Positions 8,428-17,636 of a DNA stretch of 64,000 bases are shown in pieces; position 1 is the first letter of the stretch; each line of letters opens with the position of its first letter. Both the position numbers and the translations under genes were made by a program. Source of the stretch: Marilutibacter penaei (GTDB lineage Bacteria; Pseudomonadota; Gammaproteobacteria; Xanthomonadales; Xanthomonadaceae). The stretch spans positions 434,001 through 498,000 of the forward strand of contig NZ_JACHTE010000001.1 in NCBI RefSeq assembly GCF_014145395.1, read 5' to 3'. Under the pieces are notes generated by a model that ran no database searches, was not told where the DNA came from, and saw nothing but the letters and a program-made list of their open reading frames with translations.

Positions 8428-9210
8428 ATGCGCATCCGCTCACTCGCCCCCCTCTCCCTGCTGCTGATGCCTGCCCTCGCGCCGGCGCAGGAGCCCAGTG
8501 CCGACGAGCTCGCCAAGCAGCTCTCCAACCCGGTCGCCGCGCTGATCAGCGTGCCGATGCAGTTCAACTACGACGAGACCTTCGGCGACGAGGGCTACCG
8601 CTACACCCTGAACGTGCAACCGGTGATCCCGGTCTCGATCTCCGAAGACTGGAACATGATCTCGCGCACGATCATCCCGATCACCTATCAGAATGACGTG
8701 CGCCCCGGCACCGACCAGGCCGGCTTCGGCGACACGGTGCAGAGCATCTTCTTCTCACCCAAGGCGCCGACCGACAGCGGCCTGATCTGGGGCGTCGGCC
8801 CGGCCGCGCTGATCCCCACCGGCACCGACGACCTCGGCGCCGACACCTGGGCCCTCGGCCCCACCGGCGTGTTCCTTTGGCAGAAGAACGGCTGGACCTA
8901 CGGCGGCCTGGTCAACCACCTGGTCGACGTGGGCGGCAGCCGCCGCGTGGACATCAACTCGACCTTCCTGCAGCCCTTCGTGGCCCGCGGCTTCAGCGGC
9001 GGCCGCACCCTGGCGGTCAACATGGAGTCCACCTACGACTGGGAAGCCGAGCAGTGGACCCTCCCGCTGAACATCCAGTACTCGAAGGTCTCGAAGATCG
9101 GCAGCCAGATGGTCAGCTACCAGGGCGGCGTGCGCGCCTACCTCGACAAGCCCAGCGGCGGCCCGGACTGGGGCCTGCGCTTCACCTTCACCCTGCTGTT
9201 CCCCAAGTGA
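8428..9210 (+). CDS. Outer-membrane transporter-like protein (COG4313-like)
   Basis: A 260-residue protein with a signal peptide ending near APAQ (about 20). Beta-strand-rich sequence follows: paired strands NYDETFGDEGYRYTLN, repeated VIPVSIS/TIIPITY, and the GPAALIPTGTDD loop. It ends FTFTLLFPK, with aromatic residues near the terminus. The pattern fits putative transporters of the phenol meta-pathway type. The ATG at 8428 was chosen because the signal peptide begins there; an in-frame ATG at 8380 would add an unlikely Pro-rich leader. The function is inferred only. An Omp85-type barrel gene follows 19 bases later and may be co-transcribed. Confidence 0.7.
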   Translation: MRIRSLAPLSLLLMPALAPAQEPSADELAKQLSNPVAALISVPMQFNYDETFGDEGYRYTLNVQPVIPVSISEDWNMISRTIIPITYQNDVRPGTDQAGFGDTVQSIFFSPKAPTDSGLIWGVGPAALIPTGTDDLGADTWALGPTGVFLWQKNGWTYGGLVNHLVDVGGSRRVDINSTFLQPFVARGFSGGRTLAVNMESTYDWEAEQWTLPLNIQYSKVSKIGSQMVSYQGGVRAYLDKPSGGPDWGLRFTFTLLFPK

Positions 9211-9229
9211 GGCCGCGGGGCGCCCACGG

Positions 9230-10390
9230 ATGAGCGCGTCCGCCCCAAGCGGGGCCTTGCCTACATCGCTGGCGTGCGGCCTGGTGCTGTTCGCGGGCCT
9301 GGCGTCCCCCGCCCGCGGCGCCGACGTCTCGGTCGCCAACACGCCCGGACGCGAGGAGGCCGAGCAGCTGCGTGCCGGTCGCGAGGACCACGATGGCCGC
9401 AGCTTCGTCGTGCTGCCGATCCCGCAGGCCAACCCAGCGCTGGGCACCGGCGTGGTGCTGGCGGCGGTGGTGTTCTACCAGCCCGAGGGCAGCGTGCGGC
9501 CGTGGATGACGGGGGCCGGCGCGCTGTGGACGGACAACGGCAGCCGCGGCGGCGGGCTGTTCCAGAAGGCCTACCTGGGGGGCGACCGCTGGCGGCTGAC
9601 CGCGCTCGCCGCCCAGGCCGAGCTGCAGCTGAAGTTCTACGGCATCGGCGAGGCGGCCGCCGATCGCGGGCGTTCGATCGACATCGAACAGAAGCCGACC
9701 TTCTACCGCGTCGACCTGCTGCGCAAGGTCGCCGAGTCGCATTTCCTCGGCCTGCGCCTGCAGCAGGTCGACATGACGACGCGGATCCCGCTGGACCTGC
9801 CGGACGACATCGGCGTGGAGATCCCCACCCCGGAGCTCGAGATGGCGCTGGCCGGCCCCGGCCTGGTCTACGAGTACGACACCCGCGACGCCGAGACCGG
9901 CCCGACCCGCGGGCTGTACGTCGACGCGGCGGCGATGTGGAACCTGGACGGCTGGGGCTCGGACCGCGAATACGCCAAGGCCACCGTGGCGGCCAACCAT
10001 TACCGGCCGCTGGGCCCGGACGGCGTGCTGGCATTGCGTGGCTACGCCTGCTCCGCCGGCGACGACGCGCCCTTCTTCGACCTGTGCCTGTTCGGCTCCG
10101 GCGCGGACCTGCGCGGCTACGAGGGCGGCCAGTTCCGCGATTACACCCTGCTCGCCTTCCAGGGCGAGTACCGCTGGCAGTTCGCGCGCCGCTGGGGCGC
10201 GGTGTTCTTCGCCGGCGTCGGCGACGTCGCGCCGTCGTTCGGAGACTACCGGTTCGACGACCTGCTGCCGTCCGGCGGGTTGGGCCTGCGCTTCAAGGCC
10301 TCGACCGAATACAACGTCAACATCCGCCTGGACTACGCGCGCGGCAAGGACGGCGACGCGGTGTACTTCTCGATCGGCGAAGCGTTCTGA
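9230..10390 (+). CDS. Omp85/BamA-type surface-antigen barrel without POTRA domains
   Basis: A 386-residue protein with a signal peptide (about 1-31) and a short linker. The rest is a 16-strand-type barrel of the bacterial surface antigen family (PF01103-like). Supporting motifs are the substrate-lid-like VYEYDTRDAETGPTRG near residue 220 and LFGSGADLRGYEGGQF near 285 (the RGY motif of loop 6). The C-terminus ends in Phe. There is no room for POTRA domains, unlike BamA or TamA, so it resembles stand-alone barrels of unknown role in the outer membrane. It probably shares a transcript with the preceding barrel gene. Confidence 0.8.
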   Translation: MSASAPSGALPTSLACGLVLFAGLASPARGADVSVANTPGREEAEQLRAGREDHDGRSFVVLPIPQANPALGTGVVLAAVVFYQPEGSVRPWMTGAGALWTDNGSRGGGLFQKAYLGGDRWRLTALAAQAELQLKFYGIGEAAADRGRSIDIEQKPTFYRVDLLRKVAESHFLGLRLQQVDMTTRIPLDLPDDIGVEIPTPELEMALAGPGLVYEYDTRDAETGPTRGLYVDAAAMWNLDGWGSDREYAKATVAANHYRPLGPDGVLALRGYACSAGDDAPFFDLCLFGSGADLRGYEGGQFRDYTLLAFQGEYRWQFARRWGAVFFAGVGDVAPSFGDYRFDDLLPSGGLGLRFKASTEYNVNIRLDYARGKDGDAVYFSIGEAF

Positions 10391-10513
10391 ACGCAGCCGG
10401 CGGCGAGACGTCGCGCTGCACGGCCCCCGTGCACGCCGGCTTCACATGCCCGCAACCCGCGGCGGGCGTATCCTGCCCCTGTTCACGCACCTGCCCTCAA
10501 TGACGGAGTTTCC

Positions 10514-11056
10514 ATGAACGCCAAGCACTTCGCCGCACTGTTGCTGACCGCCGCGCTCGCGGCCTGCGCCAGCACGCCGCGGGTCTACACCGACCACGCG
10601 CCGACCGCGAACTTCAGCCAGTACAGCACCTACACCTGGAGTGCCGACCTGCAGGGCATGTCGCCGCTGGCGCAGCAGCGCGTGGTCGAGATGATCGATG
10701 CGCAACTGGCCGCCAAGGGCTGGCGAAAGGTCACCGACAACGGCGACGTGACCGTGGTCGCGCGTGCGTCGACCCAGCAGAAGCAGGACATCGACACCTA
10801 CTACGACGCGCCGATGTGGGGCGGCTGGGGCTATCGCAGCCCGTGGATGTACGGCGGCATGGGCATGGGTTATTCGTCGACCTCGGTGCGGACCTATGAA
10901 GAAGGGACCCTGGTGGTCGACATGTTCGACACCGCGAGCAAGCAGGCGATCTGGCGCGGCACCGCGACCGGCACCATCCCGGAGAACCCGCAGAAGCTCA
11001 CCGAGCAGGTGCAGGCCGGCATCAGCGAGATGTTCGCGGGCTTCCCGCCGCAGTAA
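10514..11056 (+). CDS. DUF4136 lipoprotein
   Basis: A 180-residue lipoprotein. The signal peptide ends in a lipobox LAAC with the lipidated Cys at about residue 18. The remainder follows the DUF4136 pattern: a YTDHAPTANFSQYSTYTW opening, a Gly/Trp/Tyr-rich centre (residues 97-120), then VVDMFDTASKQAIWRG and a C-terminal helix. Residue +2 is Ala, so outer-membrane sorting by Lol is expected. The function of DUF4136 proteins is not established. It sits between two outer-membrane barrel genes on the same strand. Confidence 0.85.
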   Translation: MNAKHFAALLLTAALAACASTPRVYTDHAPTANFSQYSTYTWSADLQGMSPLAQQRVVEMIDAQLAAKGWRKVTDNGDVTVVARASTQQKQDIDTYYDAPMWGGWGYRSPWMYGGMGMGYSSTSVRTYEEGTLVVDMFDTASKQAIWRGTATGTIPENPQKLTEQVQAGISEMFAGFPPQ

Positions 11057-11128
11057 TCGATGGACGGGCGCGGCGCCTGTGCGTGGCCTTCCGCCTTCCG
11101 TGGCCCGGTCCGGCACGGAAGGCGCGGC

Positions 11129-12166
11129 ATGCCTGCGCTCTTCGTCGCAGGCGCGCTGCTGCTCGCGTGCAGCGGTGCGCATGCCGCGCCGAAAACGGAC
11201 GTCATCATCCTCAAGAACGGGGACCGCATCACCGGCGAGATCAAGGGCCTGGAGCGCGGGATCCTCCGCCTCAGCACCGACGCCGCGGGCACGCTCTCGA
11301 TCGAATGGCCCGAAGTGGCGCGGATCGAAACCAAGCAGTACCTCGAGGTCGAGCAGCTGGATGGCGACCGCAGCTACGGCCATGCCAGCCGACCCGCCGA
11401 ACCGGGCAGCGTGGTCCTCGGCACCGATGACGACGCCAGTGCCACCCCGCAGGCGCCGCTGGCGCTGGACGACATCGTTCGCATCACGCCCTTGTCCGAG
11501 GGCCGCTGGATCGACCACATCGACGGCCATGCCAGCATCGGCCTGAGCGCGGCCTCGGCGAACGACAACCGCCAGGTGACGCTCTCGGGCGACATGACCT
11601 ACCGCGCACCGGAACGCAGCTGGACGGTCACCTATGAGGGCGCGCGTACCGAATCGGCGAACAACCCGGTATCGGACCGGCAGGACGTGGACGGCATCTA
11701 CCGCTGGCTGCGTCCGGAACGCTGGTTCTGGGCCGCGACTGCCGGCTTCACCAGCAACGACGAGCTCGACCTGAACCTGCGGTCGCTGGCAGGCGTGGGC
11801 CGGGGCCGTTACTGGGTGCAGGACGCCAACCGGGCCTTCGGGACCATCGGCGGACTGGTGTTCACCCGCGAGCATTACGACGCGCGCGGCCGCCAGGAGA
11901 GTTTCGAGGCGCTGCTGCAGTTCCAGTACGAGTATTTCCGCTTCCAGGATCCGGAAGTGGACCTGTCCCTCGAGCTCAACCTGTTCCCGAGTCTCACCGT
12001 CAGTGGGCGCCTGCGCAGCGAGCTGACCGCCAAGGCGCGCTACGAGCTGGTCAAGGACCTCTACTTCGAACTCAGCTACATCCGCAGCCAGGACAACAAG
12101 CCGGTCAGCGAGGATGCGGCGCAGAACGACTGGTCGTTGAACAGCTCGCTGGGCTACAAGTTCTAG
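11129..12166 (+). CDS. DUF481 outer-membrane protein with N-terminal Sm-like domain
   Basis: A 345-residue protein with a signal peptide ending near AHA (about 21). A small beta domain of the YdiY type follows (ILKNGDRITGEIKGLERG, residues 27-65). A DUF481 beta-barrel region spans about 130-345, and the C-terminus SLGYKF has the terminal Phe of outer-membrane proteins. The start at 11129 is preceded by GGAAGG and opens the signal peptide; an ATG at 11060 would add an implausible Arg-rich leader. E. coli YdiY is an acid-inducible relative of unknown function. The downstream cluster is on the opposite strand. Confidence 0.8.
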   Translation: MPALFVAGALLLACSGAHAAPKTDVIILKNGDRITGEIKGLERGILRLSTDAAGTLSIEWPEVARIETKQYLEVEQLDGDRSYGHASRPAEPGSVVLGTDDDASATPQAPLALDDIVRITPLSEGRWIDHIDGHASIGLSAASANDNRQVTLSGDMTYRAPERSWTVTYEGARTESANNPVSDRQDVDGIYRWLRPERWFWAATAGFTSNDELDLNLRSLAGVGRGRYWVQDANRAFGTIGGLVFTREHYDARGRQESFEALLQFQYEYFRFQDPEVDLSLELNLFPSLTVSGRLRSELTAKARYELVKDLYFELSYIRSQDNKPVSEDAAQNDWSLNSSLGYKF

Positions 12167-12190
12167 GACAGGCGGTCCCCGCCGGGCCGG

Positions 12191-12628
12191 TCAGAGCAGC
12201 GCCACGGTGGCACGACCTGTCGCGATCTCCACGCCCGCATGCAGGATGCGGAAGCGGTAGAGCTGGCTGGCCTCGCCGTTCGCCATGAGCGTGGCCTCGC
12301 CCACCAGTGGACCCGCGAGATCGTCGATGCGCGCGACCTGCAGGCGCACGTCGCGCAAGGCGACCAGCCGCCCGGGTCGCGGCGGGGCGCCCGCTTCGGC
12401 GAGCAGGCCGCCGTGCACGGCCATTCCCTGCGCGCCGAATTCGCACAGGTGCACGGCCGAGAACTGGCCGTGATGGCGCAGCGGATGGTCGACTTCGCGA
12501 TGACGCAGCGTGCTGAGGCAGACATGCGTCGCGTCCCAACCCTCCACCGCGTCCCACAGGCACATGCGGCCCTGGTGCGGGATGCGGGCGAGGATGCCGG
12601 CGCGATCGAGCGTGGCGGGCGCACTCAT
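12191..12628 (-). CDS. ApeP-like hotdog dehydratase (3-hydroxyacyl-ACP)
   Basis: A 145-residue hotdog-fold protein matching the ApeP-like dehydratases of aryl polyene clusters. The start region IPHQGRMCLWDAVEGWD holds the conserved HQGxM loop, and HLCEFGAQGMAVHGGLL carries the central-helix residues. It should dehydrate 3-hydroxyacyl-ACP intermediates during polyene extension, probably together with the second dehydratase at 16560. Its ATG overlaps the stop of the MMPL gene (ATGA), indicating translational coupling at the 3' end of the minus-strand operon. Confidence 0.8.
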   Translation of the reverse strand: MSAPATLDRAGILARIPHQGRMCLWDAVEGWDATHVCLSTLRHREVDHPLRHHGQFSAVHLCEFGAQGMAVHGGLLAEAGAPPRPGRLVALRDVRLQVARIDDLAGPLVGEATLMANGEASQLYRFRILHAGVEIATGRATVALL

Positions 12629-14961
12629 GCCATGCCCTCGCGGCGGCGGACCACCAGCGGCGCCAGCAGCAGGTTGCACAGGACGCCGAGCGCCACCGTG
12701 CTGCCGATCGCGCGCAGCACCGGGATCGAGGACAGCGCCAGCAGGGCGAACACCATCAGCGTCGACGCGGCGCAGACCGCGACCGCGTGCAGGGTGCGCC
12801 GCTGCTCGGCGGCGTCGTGCCCGGCATGGTCGAAGAACAGGGCGTAGTCGAGGCCCAGGCCGGCGGCCAGCATCAACGCGACGAGGTGGAACAGGTTCAG
12901 TTCGACCCCGCACAGGCGCAGCACCGCCAGTACGACCAGGGTGGTGACCAGCATCGGTGCCATCACTCGCGCGGTACGGCGGGCATGCCGCAGGACGATG
13001 CCGACGCCGGCCGCGAGCAGCAGCACGGCGAGGCCGAGCGCCCACAGGATGCGCTGGCGGTAGGCGGCCACCAGCGACTCGGAGGCCTGCTTGAGGTCCA
13101 CCAGCCGCGCGCCGTTGGCCGCGGCGACGTGGGCAACCGCGCGCGGATCGACGAGGCCGGCCAGGGTGACCAGCGCGGTCGCACCGTCTTCGCGCTCCAG
13201 CAGCAGGCCACCGGCCTGCACCTCCAGCGGCGTATCGACGAGGTCGGCCATCTGCAGTGGCGCGGCGGTGCGGGCCGCCTCTACGTCGTCGACGAAGGGG
13301 GCGAAGGCATCCGCGCGGAACGGGGTGGCGGCGATCGCGGCGTCGAGTTCGGCCTGCAGCGTGGCACGGTCCGGCAGTCGTGCCTGGCGACGCTGCTGGG
13401 TGGCCGCGCTGGGCAGGTAGCGCGCCGCCATGTCGAACCCGCTGATCGCGCCCTGCACGCGCAGCGCGTCCAGCGGCGCCTGCAGGTGCTCGCTGGCGCG
13501 CAGCACGGCCTCGGCATCGGCGCCCTCGATCGCGATGAGGTAGCGCACGTCCGGCGCACCCAAGGCGCGACGCAGCGCCAGGTCGCGGGCCAGTTGCGCC
13601 TCGGGCACGGGGGTCAGGCGCGCGAGGTCGTTCTGCCAGAACACGCCGGGCAGGAACACGACGACGGCCGCGGCGAGGCCCGCCAGGGCCAGCAGCAGCG
13701 GCGATTTCAGGCGCGGCAGTGCCGCCAGTCCCGCGTGCAGGTGCCGGGCCAGCGGCACATCGGCGACATCGCGCCGGACCGGACCCAGCAGCGGCGGCAG
13801 CAGGAACCGGGTCGCCAGCGCCGCGGTCGCGAGGCCGGTGATGGTGAACACCGCCAGTTGCCGCAGGCCGTCCACGCCTGAGACGAAGAAGGTCAGGTAC
13901 GCCAGGCAGGTCGAAGCGACGCCGGTCGCCATCGTCCGCCAGATCAGGCGCGCACTTTCGCGGGGCGTTCGCCCGGGCCGGAGGTGGCTGAGCAGGTGGA
14001 TGGGATAGTCCGCGGCAATGCCGATCAGGGTGAAGCCGAACGCCAGCGTGATGCCGTGGACGCGATCGCCGAACAACGCGACGACCATCGCCAGCCCGGC
14101 GAGGCCCGCGCTCGCGACCGGGAGCCCGGCCAGCAGCGGCACCTGCCAGCGGCGGTAAGCGAGCAACAGCATCAACGCAAAACCGATGCCGCCGGCGGTG
14201 CCGAAGGCGGTGGCTTCGCGGCGGGTGCGGGCGCCGATCTCGACCGAGAACACGCCAGGCCCGCTGACGGTCAGCGTCGCCGGACTGTCACCGGAGGCAG
14301 CGTCGAAGGCGGTGCGCACCGCGGACAGGACGGCCTGCTGCGCTTCCGGATCGAAGCCCCCGGCACGCGTTTCCAGCAGCAACAGCGCTTCGCGCGGCCC
14401 GTCGTTGCCGTCGGTGAACCACACCCCGTGCAGCAGGTCCGGCGCGCTGGCGGGCATCCAGGCTTCGGCCAGGCGCAGCGTTTCCAGGGTCGGGTCGCGC
14501 GGAAGCAGGGGTTCGATCTGGCCCGCGGCCGGCGAGCCGAGGTCCTGCAGGCGCTGGTCGAGCGCGTCGGCAAGCATGTCGCGGTCGAGCGCCTGGGTGT
14601 CGAGCATCGGCGACAACAGATAGCGGTACGGTAACAGGGGGTCGGGAATCGCTTCGAGTCCCTGCTGTTCGCCGTTGGCGACGAAGACGAAACGGGCGTC
14701 CGCCTGCAGGGTTTCGTGCATCGCCCGCGATTGCGCGGCCAGCACGTCCGGCGTGTCACCCGACAGCGCGACCAGCAGCAGCCGCGCGCCCGGGCCCTCG
14801 CCCATCTCCTCGAGCAGGAGCTTCTGTTCGGAGGTGCGCGCCTCCGGCATGAAGCGCCGCAGGTCGCCGCTGACCTGCAGCTGCATGCCGATCCAGGTCG
14901 CGATGATCGCCAGTATGGCCAGCCACAGCAGCGCCAGGCCGGTGCGCGTGGCGCCGCCCAT
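12625..14961 (-). CDS. MMPL/RND-type exporter of the aryl polyene cluster
   Basis: A 778-residue inner-membrane protein of the predicted-exporter (COG4258/MMPL) type. It has a first transmembrane helix at about 8-26 and a large periplasmic loop to about 235. A bundle of helices spans about 240-400, a second periplasmic loop 430-600, and a final bundle about 630-770. This is the duplicated RND layout. In xanthomonadin and other aryl polyene clusters such proteins are thought to move the lipid-linked polyene, with LolA-like partners, to the outer membrane. It is coupled to both neighbours by 1-4 base overlaps. Confidence 0.85.
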   Translation of the reverse strand: MGGATRTGLALLWLAILAIIATWIGMQLQVSGDLRRFMPEARTSEQKLLLEEMGEGPGARLLLVALSGDTPDVLAAQSRAMHETLQADARFVFVANGEQQGLEAIPDPLLPYRYLLSPMLDTQALDRDMLADALDQRLQDLGSPAAGQIEPLLPRDPTLETLRLAEAWMPASAPDLLHGVWFTDGNDGPREALLLLETRAGGFDPEAQQAVLSAVRTAFDAASGDSPATLTVSGPGVFSVEIGARTRREATAFGTAGGIGFALMLLLAYRRWQVPLLAGLPVASAGLAGLAMVVALFGDRVHGITLAFGFTLIGIAADYPIHLLSHLRPGRTPRESARLIWRTMATGVASTCLAYLTFFVSGVDGLRQLAVFTITGLATAALATRFLLPPLLGPVRRDVADVPLARHLHAGLAALPRLKSPLLLALAGLAAAVVVFLPGVFWQNDLARLTPVPEAQLARDLALRRALGAPDVRYLIAIEGADAEAVLRASEHLQAPLDALRVQGAISGFDMAARYLPSAATQQRRQARLPDRATLQAELDAAIAATPFRADAFAPFVDDVEAARTAAPLQMADLVDTPLEVQAGGLLLEREDGATALVTLAGLVDPRAVAHVAAANGARLVDLKQASESLVAAYRQRILWALGLAVLLLAAGVGIVLRHARRTARVMAPMLVTTLVVLAVLRLCGVELNLFHLVALMLAAGLGLDYALFFDHAGHDAAEQRRTLHAVAVCAASTLMVFALLALSSIPVLRAIGSTVALGVLCNLLLAPLVVRRREGMA

Positions 14962-15638
14962 CAGCCGTTGGTGTCGCCGTGGCAGACCGCGGCGAGACCG
15001 GCCGCGTCGATCGCGTCGCCGGCCTCCAGCACCGCGCCGGCCAGCAGGCTGCGCTGGGCGTCACCGCCGGCCGGCCAGGTCTCGATGCAGCGCAGTTCGG
15101 CACCGCGGCCCCGCAGCACGACCTCATGCAGCCGCGCGGCCAGTGCGGCGTCGCGCGGCACGAGGGTGAGCACCCACCCGTTGCGCGGGCCATCGACGGC
15201 GACCTCGTAGTGCCGTTCGAGGGTTGCGCGGTCGCCCTTGAGCAGGGCCCCGAAGCCCGAGCGCAGCCCCGCGAGTTCAGGCGCGCGCGACATCGGGAAG
15301 CGCCGCGCGGTGCGGCCGGCGCGTTCGATCACCACCTCGTCGTCGGTGATCGTGGTGGTCTCGCGATAGGGCTGCAGCACGTCGCGGACCAGGGCGTCGC
15401 CTTCCAGCCGCCGGTACTCGCCGACCACGCGCAGGGGCGCCTGCAGCATCGCGGAGCCGCGCAGTTCGAGGAACGGTGTCTGCGCCGGCGGCGGACGCAC
15501 GATGCGCGCCAGCACCCAGTCGATATCCGCGGCGGCATCGGTCGAAGCGGCCACGGGGGCCCCGGCCGTCACCAGCGGCACCGCGAGCAGGGCCAGCCAC
15601 GCCAGGGCCCGTTCAATCGCGCGCGTCGGGCGTGCCAT
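14961..15638 (-). CDS. LolA-like outer-membrane lipoprotein carrier protein
   Basis: A 225-residue exported protein with a hydrophobic signal (residues 7-30). A LolA-like half-barrel follows: LELRGSAMLQAPLRVVGEYRRLEGDALVRDV is the repeating strand pattern of the LolA fold (read here in pieces around residues 55-85). LolA-like proteins of aryl polyene clusters are predicted periplasmic carriers of the pigment. The start at 15638 overlaps the acyltransferase gene by 26 bases; a longer in-frame extension lacks a signal peptide. The stop overlaps the MMPL start by one base. Confidence 0.75.
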   Translation of the reverse strand: MARPTRAIERALAWLALLAVPLVTAGAPVAASTDAAADIDWVLARIVRPPPAQTPFLELRGSAMLQAPLRVVGEYRRLEGDALVRDVLQPYRETTTITDDEVVIERAGRTARRFPMSRAPELAGLRSGFGALLKGDRATLERHYEVAVDGPRNGWVLTLVPRDAALAARLHEVVLRGRGAELRCIETWPAGGDAQRSLLAGAVLEAGDAIDAAGLAAVCHGDTNG

Positions 15639-16563
15639 CGGTGGTGTCGTCCTGCCAGAAGTCATAGAAGTTGAACCAGTTCCAGGGCGCGTCATGGGCG
15701 TGGTGCTGCAGGCGCCCGGCATAGCGCCTCACTGCTTCGTCCACGGCGGCGCGACGATCTCCGCGGGACCCTGACAATCCGTCGCTGAACGCCTCGAAAA
15801 CCAGGTCGTAGCGCCGCCCGCCCCGGTACAGGCCGAATGCCAGCGCGATCGGGAGACCGAGCACCGCGGCGATCATCCACGGGGCGGTCGGGAAGGGCGC
15901 CGGGCGCCCCATGAACGGGACATCGACCGTGGGCTCGCCGGGCCGCGCGCGATCGGCGAGCACGGCGACCAGTGCGCCTTCGGCGGCCGCCTGCTGGATC
16001 GCCAGCACGATCGACGGCCCGTCCTGGCCGGCATCGATGATGTTGCGGGCCAGCTCGGGGTTGAGGGCTTCGATCACCTGGGTGACCGCGGGGTTGTGGC
16101 GCTTGTCGAGCACGACCCGGACCGTCACGTCGGGCCGTTGCGTGGCCAGCGCGCGCAGGCCGTCGAAGCTGCCGAGATGCGAGCCGAACAGCAGCACGCC
16201 GCGGCCGGCATCCATGTAGCGGTGCACGGCGTCCAGTCCCTGCGCCCGGATGTCGAAATCCTCCCAGCGGCCGCCGAGCAGGTAGACGCGGTCGAGGATG
16301 GTCGCGGCGAAGGTGTGGATGTGGCGGGCCACGTCACGCAGGCCCGCGGGGCGGCGCAACGCACGGCTGAGGTACGCGCGCGACGCGCGACGCTCGGGGC
16401 CACGGGTGAGCACGAAGTACGCCGTGATCGGGTACAGGCAGGCGCGGGCGACGCCGCGACCAAGGTGTCGGGCGATCATCTGGATCACCCAGATCGCGAA
16501 ACGGCTGCCCCCTTCCGGGCGCTGCTTCCAGTCGCTGCCGCGGGTCGGCAGGGCGGCGCTCAC
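15613..16563 (-). CDS. LPLAT-type acyltransferase of the aryl polyene cluster
   Basis: A 316-residue membrane-associated acyltransferase of the HtrB/LpxL-like (COG4261) group. It has an N-terminal amphipathic or membrane segment (residues 24-55), the GVLLFGSHLGSFDG block around 145-158 in place of the HX4D motif (H-L-G-S-F-D), and the PFMGRPAPFPTAPWMIA stretch near 215-230. It should attach an acyl chain, probably the aryl polyene itself, to a lipid or glycerol acceptor. It overlaps the upstream dehydratase and downstream LolA genes, so it is part of one operon. Confidence 0.8.
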   Translation of the reverse strand: MSAALPTRGSDWKQRPEGGSRFAIWVIQMIARHLGRGVARACLYPITAYFVLTRGPERRASRAYLSRALRRPAGLRDVARHIHTFAATILDRVYLLGGRWEDFDIRAQGLDAVHRYMDAGRGVLLFGSHLGSFDGLRALATQRPDVTVRVVLDKRHNPAVTQVIEALNPELARNIIDAGQDGPSIVLAIQQAAAEGALVAVLADRARPGEPTVDVPFMGRPAPFPTAPWMIAAVLGLPIALAFGLYRGGRRYDLVFEAFSDGLSGSRGDRRAAVDEAVRRYAGRLQHHAHDAPWNWFNFYDFWQDDTTDGTPDARD

Positions 16564-16856
16564 GGGACCACCGCCCGGAGCTCGCCCCGGGCAAGCAGGC
16601 TTTCGTCACGCCAGACTTCGAAGCGCCAGCCCGCGCCGGCCCGCTCCTGCAGGACGACGCGCGCGACCTGGCCGGGCCGGAGCGGCTGCAGGAACTTCAC
16701 CTGCGGCCATTCCCAGCCGATCGCGGCAGTGCCACTCGCTGAGCGCATGGCCGCGGCCTCGACCACGCGGTCGAGGATGACCACGCCGGGCACCAGCGGG
16801 TCGCCAGGAAAATGGCCGGGCAGGCAGGGGTGGTCGGTGGGAACGGTGAACTGCAT
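16560..16856 (-). CDS. ApeI/FabZ-like 3-hydroxyacyl-ACP dehydratase
   Basis: A 98-residue small hotdog protein. HPCLPGHFPGDPLVPGVVIL carries the FabZ-type HFPGxPxxPG motif with the catalytic His, and the following helix RVVEAAAM supplies the acidic residue. It is shorter than FabZ (about 150), as is usual for ApeI-type dehydratases of aryl polyene clusters. It should make the trans double bonds of the polyene. It overlaps the acyltransferase gene start by four bases. Its own start is 56 bases downstream of the membrane-protein gene stop. Confidence 0.8.
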   Translation of the reverse strand: MQFTVPTDHPCLPGHFPGDPLVPGVVILDRVVEAAAMRSASGTAAIGWEWPQVKFLQPLRPGQVARVVLQERAGAGWRFEVWRDESLLARGELRAVVP

Positions 16857-16912
16857 GGGTGCTGCGGACGACAGGATCGGCACAGGATAGCGTGGCCCGG
16901 CCGCTGGCGGAT

Positions 16913-17620
16913 TCAGCGGGGGCCGCCGCGCGGGCTGAACAGGTCGCGCCAGAAGTCCGCGCCCAAGCGCCCCATCATCAGCAGGAACTCGCCGAAATGC
17001 CGGTACGGCCGCTCCGGGAAGCGTCGCCGCCGGTACGCGTACTCGCCGAGGAACAGCACGACCACCAGCCCATAGTTGATCAGGTTGGCGAACAGCGACC
17101 ACTGCGCCCGGCTGATGCTGAACGCGGGTTGGACACCCAGCAGGTCGAGGGCCCCGCCGGGGACCGCGATCGCAGCGAGCACCCCGTTGCAGGCGCACAG
17201 CAGCAACAGCACGCACGCCCAGACCGCGCTCAGGCGGTGGGTGTAGCGCCGCAGGTCCGGTGCCAGCGCATCGACCCCGCATCGTTCCATGCCGGCCACG
17301 ATGCGGGTGATCAGCGCCCCGCGCGGGTCCCACAGGCTGCGCGCGAACACCAGCCCCGCCAGCCCGGTGAACAGCATCGGCGGCGCCAGCAGCAGCACCC
17401 TCGGCAGGGCGGTGTGGCGCGTACTCCACAGCAGCAGCGCGAGCGCCGCCAGGACCAGCCACGCGCGGGGCCGGGCCTTCAGCAGTCCATCGACGAGGAC
17501 CACCAGGGCGAGGTCGAACAGGGCAAGCGCCGCGACCGGTCCGCCACCGCCATGGGCGGCCCAGTGCGCCAGCCAGGGATAGGCCAGCGCCAGCGCGATG
17601 CGCGGCAGCAGACTGTCCAT
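16913..17620 (-). CDS. Predicted inner-membrane protein of the aryl polyene cluster (COG4648-like)
   Basis: A 235-residue polytopic membrane protein with about five or six hydrophobic helices (7-22, 28-46, 53-67, 75-95, about 133-155 and 180-197) and a basic C-terminal tail. Proteins of this type (COG4648) occur next to ACP genes in aryl polyene and xanthomonadin clusters, but their role is unknown. It lies 16 bases downstream of the ACP gene on the same strand, which supports co-transcription. No catalytic motif is visible. Confidence 0.7.
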   Translation of the reverse strand: MDSLLPRIALALAYPWLAHWAAHGGGGPVAALALFDLALVVLVDGLLKARPRAWLVLAALALLLWSTRHTALPRVLLLAPPMLFTGLAGLVFARSLWDPRGALITRIVAGMERCGVDALAPDLRRYTHRLSAVWACVLLLLCACNGVLAAIAVPGGALDLLGVQPAFSISRAQWSLFANLINYGLVVVLFLGEYAYRRRRFPERPYRHFGEFLLMMGRLGADFWRDLFSPRGGPR

Positions 17621-17636
17621 CGCGACGGTGCGCCGC

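Noticed and set aside
8005-8430. The 21/43-bp array units as decayed IS256 ends
   Set aside because: GTGTCAGAAATTT of the IS end and GTGGACAGAATTT of one array unit look alike, but other units do not keep this. The match is too short to claim descent.
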